DNA of 64,000 bases from Gammaproteobacteria bacterium (GTDB lineage: Bacteria; Pseudomonadota; Gammaproteobacteria; Pseudomonadales; UBA5518), in contig JADIYI010000008.1 of assembly GCA_016705365.1 (NCBI GenBank), forward strand, positions 806,001 to 870,000, in the 5' to 3' direction. A program made the translations under genes and the position numbers. This document shows positions 32,642 to 40,668 of this stretch, in pieces; position 1 is the first letter of the stretch; each line of letters opens with the position of its first letter. The notes under the pieces are model-generated. The model was not told where the DNA came from. It saw only the letters and a list, made by a program, of their open reading frames with translations, and did no database searches.

Positions 32642-35630
32642 GACCGGCTCCCGTTATCGCCACTGCGTCTGTTTGCGCCGAACCGGCCTCGAGCTCCTGC
32701 AGCTCCTGCGGCGTCAGCGCACGAATTCCGATCCGCGTGTCCTGCACGAAAGTTCCCACCTGCAGATGGTTTATCCCGAAACGCAGTTGCGAGTCACCGC
32801 CCGCCATGTGCAGCGGATTCTGGATGCCGGGAATGATCCACTTGAAACTCTCGTGGCGCGGGAACTGGTGCGGCTCCCAGGCATGGAAGTAATAAGCAAC
32901 CTTCGGGCGCACCATCGTGCTGTACTTGATACGCATGAATACATGGCCGTAATCGTTGTACAGCAGCGCGAAATCACCGTCGGCAATACCGAGATCGACG
33001 CAGTCACGCGGGTTGAGCAGCATGCACGGCTCGCCACGCTGCAGACGCAGCAGCATCGGGTTGTCGCGCCATTGCGCGTGAATCGACCAGCGTGCGTGAC
33101 AGGACACCATCTGGAATGGGTGGTCGCCGCCCGCCTTCGGGCTCGGCTTGTGGGTGGGCAGCGCTTCGCCCGCGTCGACGAACCAGGGGTGATCGATATA
33201 GAACTGGATGCGTCCGGTGTAGGTGGGCCAGCGCGACTTGTGTTCGGTGAACAGCGTCAGCGTGTTCAGTACCCCCTCGCCTTTCCAGTCGGGGTTGAAG
33301 GTTGCCGTCGGCAGCGTGTTGTCACCGGTGCTGACGAACTTGCTCGTGCCGTTCTTTTCCAGCTCGCTGATCTGCACTCCTCCCGCGCTCGGGCTGTCGT
33401 CGAGGATCGCCTGCGTCACTTTTTTCGCGTCCTTGGGACCGTAGGCACCGTGGTTCGAGTAGGCCTGGTGCAGTTCCTTCCAGTCCACCGTGCGCTTGCC
33501 ACAGGAGTCGAAGGCCGGGATGTCGCGCTCGCGGCAGATTTCCTCGATGCGTTTCGAGAGCAGCCAAAAGATTTCCCACTCATCCTTCGACTCCCCGACC
33601 GGCGGCACGGCCGCATCGCAGTAATGCAGGTAGGGTATATAGGAAATCGTGTACTTGATGCCGACCTTCTCGTACCAGCCTGCGGCGGGCAGTACATAGT
33701 CGGAGTGCATCGCGGTGAAGCACCATTTCACATCGGTGCAGACCACGAGATCGAGCCCGGGCCAGAAATCCTCCAGCATCTTGCCGCCGCGATTGGTTCG
33801 GCGCAGCAGGTTGGCTCCGCCGGTGAACATCATCTTGGGGCCGCTTTGCGGCGCCGTGACCGGCTCCCACCCCTTCTCGCGCGCTTCGCGGTGATAATCC
33901 GCCAGTGAACGGTCGTAGTAACGCTGCGCCTCCCTTTCCAGGTCGTCCGCGATGCCCTGGCGGTCGTACATCTGGGAGGTGATCGTGGTGCGGCAAAGGA
34001 TTTTCCCTTCACCTGCGCGCGCCATCTCGAACGGAATCAGGTGCGGCGACTTGCGTTTGGTCACCAGGTCGACGGTCAGATTGTAGAGATCAGTTGGCGA
34101 CAGCACGCCCGCCATCATCGCGATCTTGCCGCGCAAGCCCTCGTGCTCGAGCTGCAATGCCGAGCCGAAGCCGGCCAGGTCGAACCAGCCGGTGGAATGG
34201 ATGCCCGCACCCTTCTTGCCGATGGCACCTTTGAGCGCGAGACACAGCAGCTTGGTACGGTTCATCAGGTCGGAATGAACGAAGCGGTTCGAGCCCCAGC
34301 TCGAGAGGATCAAAGGCCGCTCGGCCGCGGCAAAACCGGCGGCGAATACGCGTATCTGCTCGGGATGCAAGCCGGTGACTTCCGCGGTGCGTTCGATCGT
34401 CCAGGTATCGAGCTGTTCCCTGAGCAGTGCCATCACCGGTGCGACACGCACTTCCTGCCCACCTTGCAGCTGCACGGCGAAACTGCCCTCGAGCACCGGG
34501 TCCAGCTCGCCCAGCGACAATGTCGGAGTGGGATGCCCCTCGGTTCCCGGCGCCAGTACCGGCTGTCCGGTGTGCGCGTCCCAGAAATACATCAGCTTGT
34601 GATTGCCGTCATCGACCAGGTCCGATTCGCGCAGAAACTGGCCGGTGTCGATCCGCACCAGCAGCGGCAGATCGGTCTGTTCCTTCACATAGGCCCAGTC
34701 GGCCTTGCCGCTTTCAATGATATGGCGCGCGGTGTACATGCCGAGCGCCGCATCGGCACCCGTGCCGATCGGCAGCCACTGGTCGGCGCGCATGGCGGTG
34801 GCGGTGTATTGCGGATCGATCACCACGAGCTCGGCACCGTTGTATCGTGCCTCGTAGAGAAAGTGCACGTCCGGCATCTGCGTGACGGCGGGGTTGTGCA
34901 TCCACACCACGAGATAGTCCGACAGGAACCATTCGTCGGAAGAGCCACCGGCGTGCGCGAATCCGAGCGTGAGCGCGAGCCCCAGGTTCAGGTCGCCGAT
35001 CTCCGCCCACATGTCGGAAAAAGTGCCGCCGGACTTCATCAGGAACTTGAATCGGCCTGCAGTGGAGGCGCCCTGGTCGAAATTGGGACCCAGGTCCTGC
35101 ATCATCGATTCGGGGCCGTACTTTTGCGCCGCTTCGATGCACTTCACGGCTATCTCGTCGATTGCCTGTTCCCAGGACACCTTCTCCCATTTGCCGGAAC
35201 CACGCGGCCCGACGCGTTTCAGCGGCACCGTCAGGCGGCTCGGACCGTACATCACTTCCGAATAACTGGCGCCTTTCTGGCAGCCGCGCGGATTGAAATC
35301 CGGCACCCCGGGTTCGGACTGCGTGTACATCGCGGTTTGCTCTTCGCGCATCACCACGCCGTTCTTGACGTAGAGATTCCACTCGCAGGCGCTGCGGCAG
35401 TTGGCCCACCCGTGAGAGCCCTTGGCAACGCGGTCCCAGGTCCAGCGCTCGCGGTAGAGATCCTCCCAGTTGCCGATTTTCGGTACCGTGCGCCGGGCCT
35501 GGTGTGTGGCGGCATTCGCGCGCAGGTGGAACAGTGGCAGGGACTGGCCAACGAGCGCCGTCGCGGCCATTGCGGAGAACTGCAGGAAGCGCCTGCGGTT
35601 CACGCGCGGAGCATTCTCGGATACCGGCAT
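32631..35630 (-). CDS. Molybdopterin catalytic alpha subunit, type II DMSO reductase family (ethylbenzene/steroid C25 dehydrogenase-like)
   Basis: A 999-residue subunit. A twin-arginine signal (R12-R13-R-F-L) precedes a hydrophobic core and ANA, so it is periplasmic. The [4Fe-4S] FS0 site candidates are H73, C78, C82 and C117 (HGWANCRSAC ... NPRGCQKG). The first spacing is one residue longer than in NarG. D213 in EIGDLN aligns with the Asp Mo ligand of type II enzymes. Two guanine-dinucleotide cofactor regions follow. The family includes nitrate, selenate and chlorate reductases, and DMS, ethylbenzene, p-cymene and steroid-C25 dehydrogenases. With the catabolic setting and an EbdABCD-like gene order, O2-independent hydroxylation of a hydrocarbon is most likely. 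GAGGAGG is 8 nt before the ATG. The substrate is unknown. Confidence 0.9.
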   Translation of the reverse strand: MPVSENAPRVNRRRFLQFSAMAATALVGQSLPLFHLRANAATHQARRTVPKIGNWEDLYRERWTWDRVAKGSHGWANCRSACEWNLYVKNGVVMREEQTAMYTQSEPGVPDFNPRGCQKGASYSEVMYGPSRLTVPLKRVGPRGSGKWEKVSWEQAIDEIAVKCIEAAQKYGPESMMQDLGPNFDQGASTAGRFKFLMKSGGTFSDMWAEIGDLNLGLALTLGFAHAGGSSDEWFLSDYLVVWMHNPAVTQMPDVHFLYEARYNGAELVVIDPQYTATAMRADQWLPIGTGADAALGMYTARHIIESGKADWAYVKEQTDLPLLVRIDTGQFLRESDLVDDGNHKLMYFWDAHTGQPVLAPGTEGHPTPTLSLGELDPVLEGSFAVQLQGGQEVRVAPVMALLREQLDTWTIERTAEVTGLHPEQIRVFAAGFAAAERPLILSSWGSNRFVHSDLMNRTKLLCLALKGAIGKKGAGIHSTGWFDLAGFGSALQLEHEGLRGKIAMMAGVLSPTDLYNLTVDLVTKRKSPHLIPFEMARAGEGKILCRTTITSQMYDRQGIADDLEREAQRYYDRSLADYHREAREKGWEPVTAPQSGPKMMFTGGANLLRRTNRGGKMLEDFWPGLDLVVCTDVKWCFTAMHSDYVLPAAGWYEKVGIKYTISYIPYLHYCDAAVPPVGESKDEWEIFWLLSKRIEEICRERDIPAFDSCGKRTVDWKELHQAYSNHGAYGPKDAKKVTQAILDDSPSAGGVQISELEKNGTSKFVSTGDNTLPTATFNPDWKGEGVLNTLTLFTEHKSRWPTYTGRIQFYIDHPWFVDAGEALPTHKPSPKAGGDHPFQMVSCHARWSIHAQWRDNPMLLRLQRGEPCMLLNPRDCVDLGIADGDFALLYNDYGHVFMRIKYSTMVRPKVAYYFHAWEPHQFPRHESFKWIIPGIQNPLHMAGGDSQLRFGINHLQVGTFVQDTRIGIRALTPQELQELEAGSAQTDAVAITGAGHEV

Positions 35631-35788
35631 TCGCGGACCTCCTCGACGAGCCTGAAAGCTACCCGCACGGCGGACAGGGCGCGGTCATTATTGCGTGTGA
35701 ATCGCGCGCTTTTCATGACATGGGACAAGGCCGGGTCCGTGTTTGTCGCCGGCAATATTACGATCCTGTATATATCGAAGCGATGAAA

Positions 35789-35821
35789 CCACATGGCTGC
35801 GGCGGTTCGCATTCCATGTGG
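35789..35821. repeat. Inverted repeat between the sulfotransferase gene and the molybdoenzyme operon
   Basis: CCACATGG (35789-35796) and CCATGTGG (35814-35821) form a perfect 8-bp inverted repeat with a 17-nt spacer. It is 22 nt beyond the sulfotransferase stop and 159 nt upstream of the alpha-subunit start, within the 213-bp gap. It could be a terminator stem or an operator. No U tract follows on the minus strand. Confidence 0.45.
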
Positions 35822-35843
35822 CGGCAGGGCGGATGATCCTGGC

Positions 35844-37004
35844 TCAGTTCTGGAGAAACCGCTGCCTGTAGGCGGCAAAGCTTTGCGCCAGCCCGGCGTC
35901 CGTATAGCCATAGTCGGCGGCCGCGTAGTGATGTGCCGCACGCTTGTCGCGCCGGTTCTCCTCCAGCCAGCTCTCCATCGCCACCTCGACCGCCGCGGTG
36001 AACGGCATGCCGATGGCGGCGTACAGCCGGCGCAGCACCTCCAGCGGCTGGTTGACGCAATCGCGATAGGCCACGTCCATGAAGCGCTCCGGGAATTGGT
36101 CCCGGATCGCCGTGGCGCGCTCGAGCGAAGCGGCGAAGCGCTCCAGGACATACGCACCGACCGCCACCGGGTCGACCGTCTCGCAGCCCAGGTGGTTCAG
36201 TGCAACGATCATGCTGGCGTACGATGGCAGGGTCTGTACCGGATCGCGGTGGGTGAGAACGATGCGTGCGTCGCGGAAGCACTCGAGCAGCAGATCCAGG
36301 TAATGCAGGTGATGGGGTGATTTCAGCAGCCACGGACCCACCTGCTCGCCCGCCCGGCGTTTCTGCCACTGCAGCAGGCGCAGCAGGCGCAGCAGGTAGC
36401 TGTAACCCGGGCGATTGTCCTGCGCCCCGAGCCAGCGTCCGAATTCCGGCACGTAATTGAATGCCTCCGGGGAGGTGCTGTAGAAGCTGTGCTCGATCAG
36501 CCCTATCTCCTCCTCGGCACCGGTGGAACTCAGCGGGTGGATCGCGGCCAGCTCCGGGCTCGTCGCGACGATCCATTTCAGCTCCGCCTCCACCTGCGCG
36601 ATGCGATCATCGGGGGCGCCGGCCCGCAGGCTGTCGGGCGCGACCGGGTGGCGGACCTCGTGGAAGCGCGGAAACAGAAAACGGGTGTCGCTGGACAGCA
36701 CCTTGTGCAGCATCGTGGTGCCGGTCCGCGGAAGACCCACGATGCACACCGCGACCGCGATCTCCTCGGAGTCGATTTCGGGGTGCAGCCGATAGACCTC
36801 CTCGACACGCAGCCGGTTGACCAGCAGTCCGACCAGCCGGGCATGCTGCGCCCGCAGGCCGTCAGCGCTCAGCCGTGCCTCGGTGTTCAGGGCATGGACC
36901 AGGCGCCTCAGTGGTTCGCGAAACGTGTCCGGGCCGAAGTCTTCGAGTCCGCTCGCTGCGCTGGCCTCGCGCAACAGTGCTTCCGCTTGCAGCGTCATCA
37001 TCAT
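35844..37004 (-). CDS. Sulfotransferase family protein (second copy)
   Basis: A 386-residue sulfotransferase. The PAPS loop is VCIVGLPRTGTTMLHKVLS (residues ~85-105). A family segment LLKSPHHLHYLDLLLECF follows, and the 3'-phosphate motif is RIVLTHRDPVQTLPSYASM. The protein lacks the N-terminal hydrophobic region of the copy at 23022 and is only distantly similar. ATG at 37004 overlaps the stop of the DUF1214-like gene as ATGA, so the two are translationally coupled. The SnoaL-like gene precedes them in the same operon, under a shared palindromic operator. Expected activity is sulfate transfer from PAPS to a hydroxyl of an unknown acceptor. Confidence 0.85.
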   Translation of the reverse strand: MMMTLQAEALLREASAASGLEDFGPDTFREPLRRLVHALNTEARLSADGLRAQHARLVGLLVNRLRVEEVYRLHPEIDSEEIAVAVCIVGLPRTGTTMLHKVLSSDTRFLFPRFHEVRHPVAPDSLRAGAPDDRIAQVEAELKWIVATSPELAAIHPLSSTGAEEEIGLIEHSFYSTSPEAFNYVPEFGRWLGAQDNRPGYSYLLRLLRLLQWQKRRAGEQVGPWLLKSPHHLHYLDLLLECFRDARIVLTHRDPVQTLPSYASMIVALNHLGCETVDPVAVGAYVLERFAASLERATAIRDQFPERFMDVAYRDCVNQPLEVLRRLYAAIGMPFTAAVEVAMESWLEENRRDKRAAHHYAAADYGYTDAGLAQSFAAYRQRFLQN

Positions 37005-38092
37005 GCTCCCCAGCGCCGTACCTCGGTCTCGAGCAGCGGGTGTTCCTGCGCCCCGATCCAGCGCCAGCACATGGTGCCGGTGCGATGTCCCGCGGTCTGG
37101 ATCCAGTTCGGCCGACCCGGATCGCGATGCGCCACGTGAATCCGTACACTGCCGTCGGGCTCGTAGTGGGCCGTGTGCCTGTTGACGTGGATTCTGTGAT
37201 AGCGGTAATCGAGCGACTCCATCCACCAGTTGTTCAACTGGACGTTCCAGCTCTGGCACCGCGGAATGGTCGGCGCGGTGATCACCAGCATTTCGTCATC
37301 GGCCAGGCGCCACGCGCCGTGAAAGTAGAAGATGTTCGGGTCGCCGCCAATGGCGCGGCAATAGGCCTGGTCGGCCGGCGGGAGCTGGTTCAGTGCCGGC
37401 AGGAAGCTCTCGGCCCAGTTCTCGAACAGGGCCGCGCTGCCGGATACGAAATTGCTCGCGCCCTGCAGTGCCCGGCGCAGCTGCTCGAGGCCGAGAGGCT
37501 GCGGGTATTCTCCTGCTGCCCCGAGTCGCTCGATGCTCAACTCGGCAGCTCGTTCGTTGCGCCGGTCCTGAAATGTCTGGCGTACATTGATCGAATTGGT
37601 TTCGGGGTTCATGCGCAGCCAGTTCCCTGCATGCTCATGCTGACTCACGACGAGCTCGAAACGTCCGTCGGAGCCGATGCTCATGTCACGTGCATCGATG
37701 TAGCCGGTCGTCTCCATGGTGCCGCCGGAGGCATAGCGGTTGATCACCGCGCCAAAGCCGAGATAGTCGACGGTCCCGCGGGTCCCCGTGATCAGGTAAT
37801 CGTGTGCGGGATCGACCGTGCAGCTCTCGTAGCGGTTGTCAGGGTTGTCCGCCCCGAGCTTGATGGTTTCGTGCGCCGGGCAGCGAAACCGGGGAAAGAG
37901 CGGATCGCCGAATTCGATGAAACTTTCCAGTCCGCCGCGCAGCAGGCGGCTGAGGTAACGATAGCCCTCCGCGACAGTCAGTTCATCCCTGGGCGCCTTT
38001 TCGCTCAGGATCAGGGCGCCAGCCTCTCCGAGCCGCTCGCAGAATCCGCGCCAGGCCGAGCCATCGAGCAGTCGTGTGTCCGCTTCGTCCAT
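37001..38092 (-). CDS. DUF1214-like protein paired with a sulfotransferase (second copy)
   Basis: A protein of about 363 residues, homologous in layout to the one at 24214-25626. Landmarks: VAEGYRYLSRLLRGG, NPDNRYESCTVDPAHDY, MLVITAP, NNWWMESLDYRYH, VAHRDPGRPNWIQTAG and a late RW. It is shorter, about 110 residues fewer, mainly in the middle. The start at 38092 has GAGG upstream and begins 4 nt after the SnoaL stop; ATG 38107 is the alternative. It overlaps the downstream sulfotransferase by 4 nt. The catalytic role is unknown, and no signal peptide or membrane segment is seen. Confidence 0.75.
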   Translation of the reverse strand: MDEADTRLLDGSAWRGFCERLGEAGALILSEKAPRDELTVAEGYRYLSRLLRGGLESFIEFGDPLFPRFRCPAHETIKLGADNPDNRYESCTVDPAHDYLITGTRGTVDYLGFGAVINRYASGGTMETTGYIDARDMSIGSDGRFELVVSQHEHAGNWLRMNPETNSINVRQTFQDRRNERAAELSIERLGAAGEYPQPLGLEQLRRALQGASNFVSGSAALFENWAESFLPALNQLPPADQAYCRAIGGDPNIFYFHGAWRLADDEMLVITAPTIPRCQSWNVQLNNWWMESLDYRYHRIHVNRHTAHYEPDGSVRIHVAHRDPGRPNWIQTAGHRTGTMCWRWIGAQEHPLLETEVRRWGA

Positions 38093-38096
38093 CAGT

Positions 38097-38552
38097 TCAT
38101 GCCTCATCGTGCTCGTGACTTGTGCTGGCCTCTACGGCCTTCTGCAGCTCCGTGATGGTCTGCGGGTTGATGTACTCCCGCCAGTAGCATACTTGCCCGT
38201 CCCGGAAGCGCAGAATGCCGAGATAGCTGTTGCGATATGGCAATCCGCTGGCGAGGTGGCGGGAATCGGAGCGGTACTCCGCGATCAGTGTCTGCGGGTC
38301 GAGCAGCTCGAAGACCTGGTCGATCTGGTAGTTCAGACCAGCGAACGGGGCCTGTCCGGCATCGAAGAAGTGCCGCACTGCATCCCGACCTACCATGCGG
38401 TGCGGCATGTCCGGTATGGGCAGGTAGGGCCAGTCGCAGCAGACATCCTCGGTCATGCAGGCGAAGGCCGTATTCCAGTCCTTGCGACCCAGCGCGCCCA
38501 TCATGCGCAGGAACAGCGCCTTGTTTTGCTCCCTCGGCATTTCCTGGTTCAT
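38097..38552 (-). CDS. SnoaL-like (NTF2-fold) protein
   Basis: A 151-residue NTF2-fold protein with the SnoaL pattern: a helical N-terminus (FLRMMGALGRKDWNTAF), MTEDVCCDWPY, MVGRDAVRHFFDAG, a central beta sheet and GQVCYWREYINP. Such folds act as isomerases, cyclases, dehydratases or simple binding proteins for polyketide- or steroid-like ligands. The ATG at 38552 (GAGGATC 9 nt upstream) was chosen over upstream in-frame ATGs. It is the first gene of a three-gene operon with the DUF1214-like protein and sulfotransferase. The operator palindrome lies 62 bp before the start. Confidence 0.8.
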   Translation of the reverse strand: MNQEMPREQNKALFLRMMGALGRKDWNTAFACMTEDVCCDWPYLPIPDMPHRMVGRDAVRHFFDAGQAPFAGLNYQIDQVFELLDPQTLIAEYRSDSRHLASGLPYRNSYLGILRFRDGQVCYWREYINPQTITELQKAVEASTSHEHDEA

Positions 38553-38614
38553 CGCTGCGGATCCTCGGGCCTGGTCCATGGAAAGGAGTCTGCCGGCGTC
38601 CGGCATAGCGTGGC

Positions 38615-38633
38615 TTCATCCGAAAGGGTGAGG
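38615..38633. promoter_or_regulatory. Shared palindromic operator, site A
   Basis: TTCATCCGAAAGGGTGAGG, a near-palindrome, sits in the 221-bp divergent region between the SnoaL/DUF1214/sulfotransferase operon (start 62 bp away) and the LuxR-type gene. The same 19-bp pattern recurs at 40590, 46387 and 52607. It differs from the best copy (46387) at three positions. Confidence 0.65.
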
Positions 38634-38773
38634 CCGGGTCGATGTCGACGCAAGGCCAATTCGCCGGCAACCGCGAGACCCTCGCCACGACCCCGGGCGA
38701 GGGGTAGTATGCACCGGGCGGGCGTGCGATCAGGCATATAAACAAAAATCGATATGCTGCGGGAGGAACGGCT

Positions 38774-39910
38774 ATGGGAGCGGCAACCAGGCTGCGCGGG
38801 TTCAGCGATCTCGTGGGTCTTGCCTACCAGGGCGTTGAGGATTCGGCGTCCTGGAAGACCCTGATGAGTCAGTTGAGCGAGCTTACCGCATCGCACGATG
38901 CCTCGATGGTCATTTGCTCGGCCTCCGCGCCGGGAATCTATTGCCTGATTACCGATAATGACGATCCGAAGTTGACCGGCAGCGAGCACGTCAACGGCGT
39001 GATGTCGGTGAACGTGTTGCTCGACTTGCCGCAGCCCGCAGCGAGCACTCCCGACGAACTCATGTCCGAAGGGGCGTTCCTGCGCACGCCCCTGTACCAG
39101 AACTTCCTCAAGCCGGCCAACATCCGCTACCTGCTCGGACTCGACGTGATGCGCGATGACATACTGCACGTGAAGCTCTCGGTCGAGCGCACCGCGGATC
39201 AGCCGCCGTTCAGCCTGCGCGAGCGCGAGTTGATCGATCTGATTGCGCCGCACCTGCAGCGCGCGATCCACCTGCGGGAGCAACACGCCAACGGCGCCCA
39301 CATGCGCTATTTCTTCGAGGAGGCGATGGCCAAGCTCGCCATCGGCAGCCTGATGCTGGATGCGCGCGGGCGCGTGCTGTCGATGAACGCCTGGGCGCGG
39401 CAGTTGATCGAACAGAACGAGGTGCTGGTGATGCGCAACGGCCGTCTGCGCGCGATCGACAGCGTGGACGGACGGGCGCTCAACAAGGCGATCGACCTGG
39501 CGCTGGCAGCGCACCACAACAACTTGCGCTGCCAGCGCGGGGTGGGCCTGCGTCTCGAAGCGAGGCCGGGCATGGCACTTCTCGACGTGGTGGTGAAACC
39601 CCTGATCTGCGATCCGTTGCTGGAGGCGCGCGATACGCCCGCCGTGGTCGTCTACCTCAACGATTGCCGTCACCCCGGCATCGAACTCGATCCCGCGGTA
39701 CTGGCCGGCATGTACGGACTCACCCCCTGCGAGAGCCAGTTGAGCGCACTGCTTGCCAAGGGCATCAGTCTCGACGAAGCGTCGATGCGTCTCAAGGTCA
39801 GCATCAATACCGTCAAGACCCACCTGCGCGGCATCTACGAAAAACTTGGCACCAACAAGCAGGCACAGATCGTCGCCCGCCTGAACCATTCCAGCGCGCG
39901 CTTGCTGTAG
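38774..39910 (+). CDS. LuxR-family transcriptional regulator
   Basis: A 378-residue regulator. The C-terminal HTH is a clear GerE/LuxR domain: LTPCESQLSALLAKG, SLDEASMRLKVSINTVKTHLRGIYEKLGTNKQAQIVARL. The N-terminal ~300 residues contain two PAS/GAF-like stretches but no recognisable acyl-homoserine-lactone pocket or receiver domain, so it probably senses another small molecule. GGGAGGA lies 6-7 nt before the ATG. It is encoded beside site A of a palindrome found in four divergent promoters of this region, which makes it the leading candidate to bind that operator. This is inferred from position. Confidence 0.88.
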   Translation: MGAATRLRGFSDLVGLAYQGVEDSASWKTLMSQLSELTASHDASMVICSASAPGIYCLITDNDDPKLTGSEHVNGVMSVNVLLDLPQPAASTPDELMSEGAFLRTPLYQNFLKPANIRYLLGLDVMRDDILHVKLSVERTADQPPFSLRERELIDLIAPHLQRAIHLREQHANGAHMRYFFEEAMAKLAIGSLMLDARGRVLSMNAWARQLIEQNEVLVMRNGRLRAIDSVDGRALNKAIDLALAAHHNNLRCQRGVGLRLEARPGMALLDVVVKPLICDPLLEARDTPAVVVYLNDCRHPGIELDPAVLAGMYGLTPCESQLSALLAKGISLDEASMRLKVSINTVKTHLRGIYEKLGTNKQAQIVARLNHSSARLL

Positions 39911-39920
39911 GGCCTGCGCC

Positions 39921-40400
39921 TCAGCCCACCAGCAGTTCGAGGCCCGGCAATTCGCGACGGTTGAAGCTCTGCTCCATGACCCTGCGGTAACCGGTGCGCG
40001 CGATGAGCCAGCGGCCGTTCGTCCGGCGGTAGCCGTCCTCGTAATACGCGAACATCTCGAGTTGCTGCTGCGAGTGCTTGTCGAGGAAGAAGTGGTACAT
40101 CGCCCAGATGCCGGTTGCCTCGTCCCGGGTGCTGAACTCGATTTCGGGCATCGTGACATGCCAGTAGCCGAGGATGTGTGTCTGCGCCGCATCGTGCGAA
40201 TCGCGCAGGAAGCGCAGCAGGTCCGCGCGGTTGGAAAAAGCGTACTTGCCGTCCGAGTACGAGGTGCTCACGTCCTCGGTCATCAGGCCCTCCAACTCGT
40301 CCCATCGCGATTGCGTCATGTAGCGGATATAGCGGTGCTTGAGGGTCTTGATGGCTTCCAGGTCCAGGAGGCGGGCAATCGCTTCGGAGTCGGTCATCAC
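39921..40400 (-). CDS. SnoaL-like (NTF2-fold) protein
   Basis: A 159-residue (or 158 if the second ATG at 40397 is used) NTF2-fold protein with the bile-acid-dehydratase/SnoaL_4 pattern: IARLLDLEAIKTLKHRYIRYM, WDELEGLMTEDVSTSY, THILGYWHVTMPEIEF, ATGIWAMYHFFLD, YEDGYRRTNGRWLIARTGYRR. The His/Tyr/Asp residues seen in related dehydratases and scytalone-dehydratase-like enzymes are partly present (Tyr24, Asp45 region, His76). It converges with the LuxR gene (10-nt gap) and diverges from the E1alpha gene with operator site B between. A dehydratase or isomerase role on a ring compound is plausible but unproven. Confidence 0.8.
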   Translation of the reverse strand: MMTDSEAIARLLDLEAIKTLKHRYIRYMTQSRWDELEGLMTEDVSTSYSDGKYAFSNRADLLRFLRDSHDAAQTHILGYWHVTMPEIEFSTRDEATGIWAMYHFFLDKHSQQQLEMFAYYEDGYRRTNGRWLIARTGYRRVMEQSFNRRELPGLELLVG

Positions 40401-40589
40401 GGAGGTCCTTCAGCAGTGGGTTTGCAGGCCGCCACGATTATCAAGTCACCCGCCCCCGTTCGATTCATCTGCCGGAATGAGACGGGCAACGGTGTGCGCA
40501 CAATGGCGTTGCCACCGTCCTCGATCGGAACACACACCCGGTGGCGGTCGCGTCGGCACTCCTCTCGGGCTCCATCGACGATCGAGGTC

Positions 40590-40608
40590 TTCGTCTGATC
40601 GGATGAGG
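40590..40608. promoter_or_regulatory. Shared palindromic operator, site B
   Basis: TTCGTCTGATCGGATGAGG lies 60 bp upstream of the E1alpha start and in the divergent 268-bp region with the SnoaL-like gene. The right half CGGATGAGG is identical to the best copy. The rest of this gap (40401-40668) shows no gene. Confidence 0.6.
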
Positions 40609-40668
40609 ACAGGGCGCGTGATTCGCGCGATGGTGCCACCTATCGCAAGCCCGCTTGAGAAAGTGTAA

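Noticed and set aside
40397..40639. 80-codon minus-strand frame upstream of the SnoaL-like gene
   Set aside because: No ribosome-binding site, no motif, and it overlaps operator site B. Treated as intergenic.
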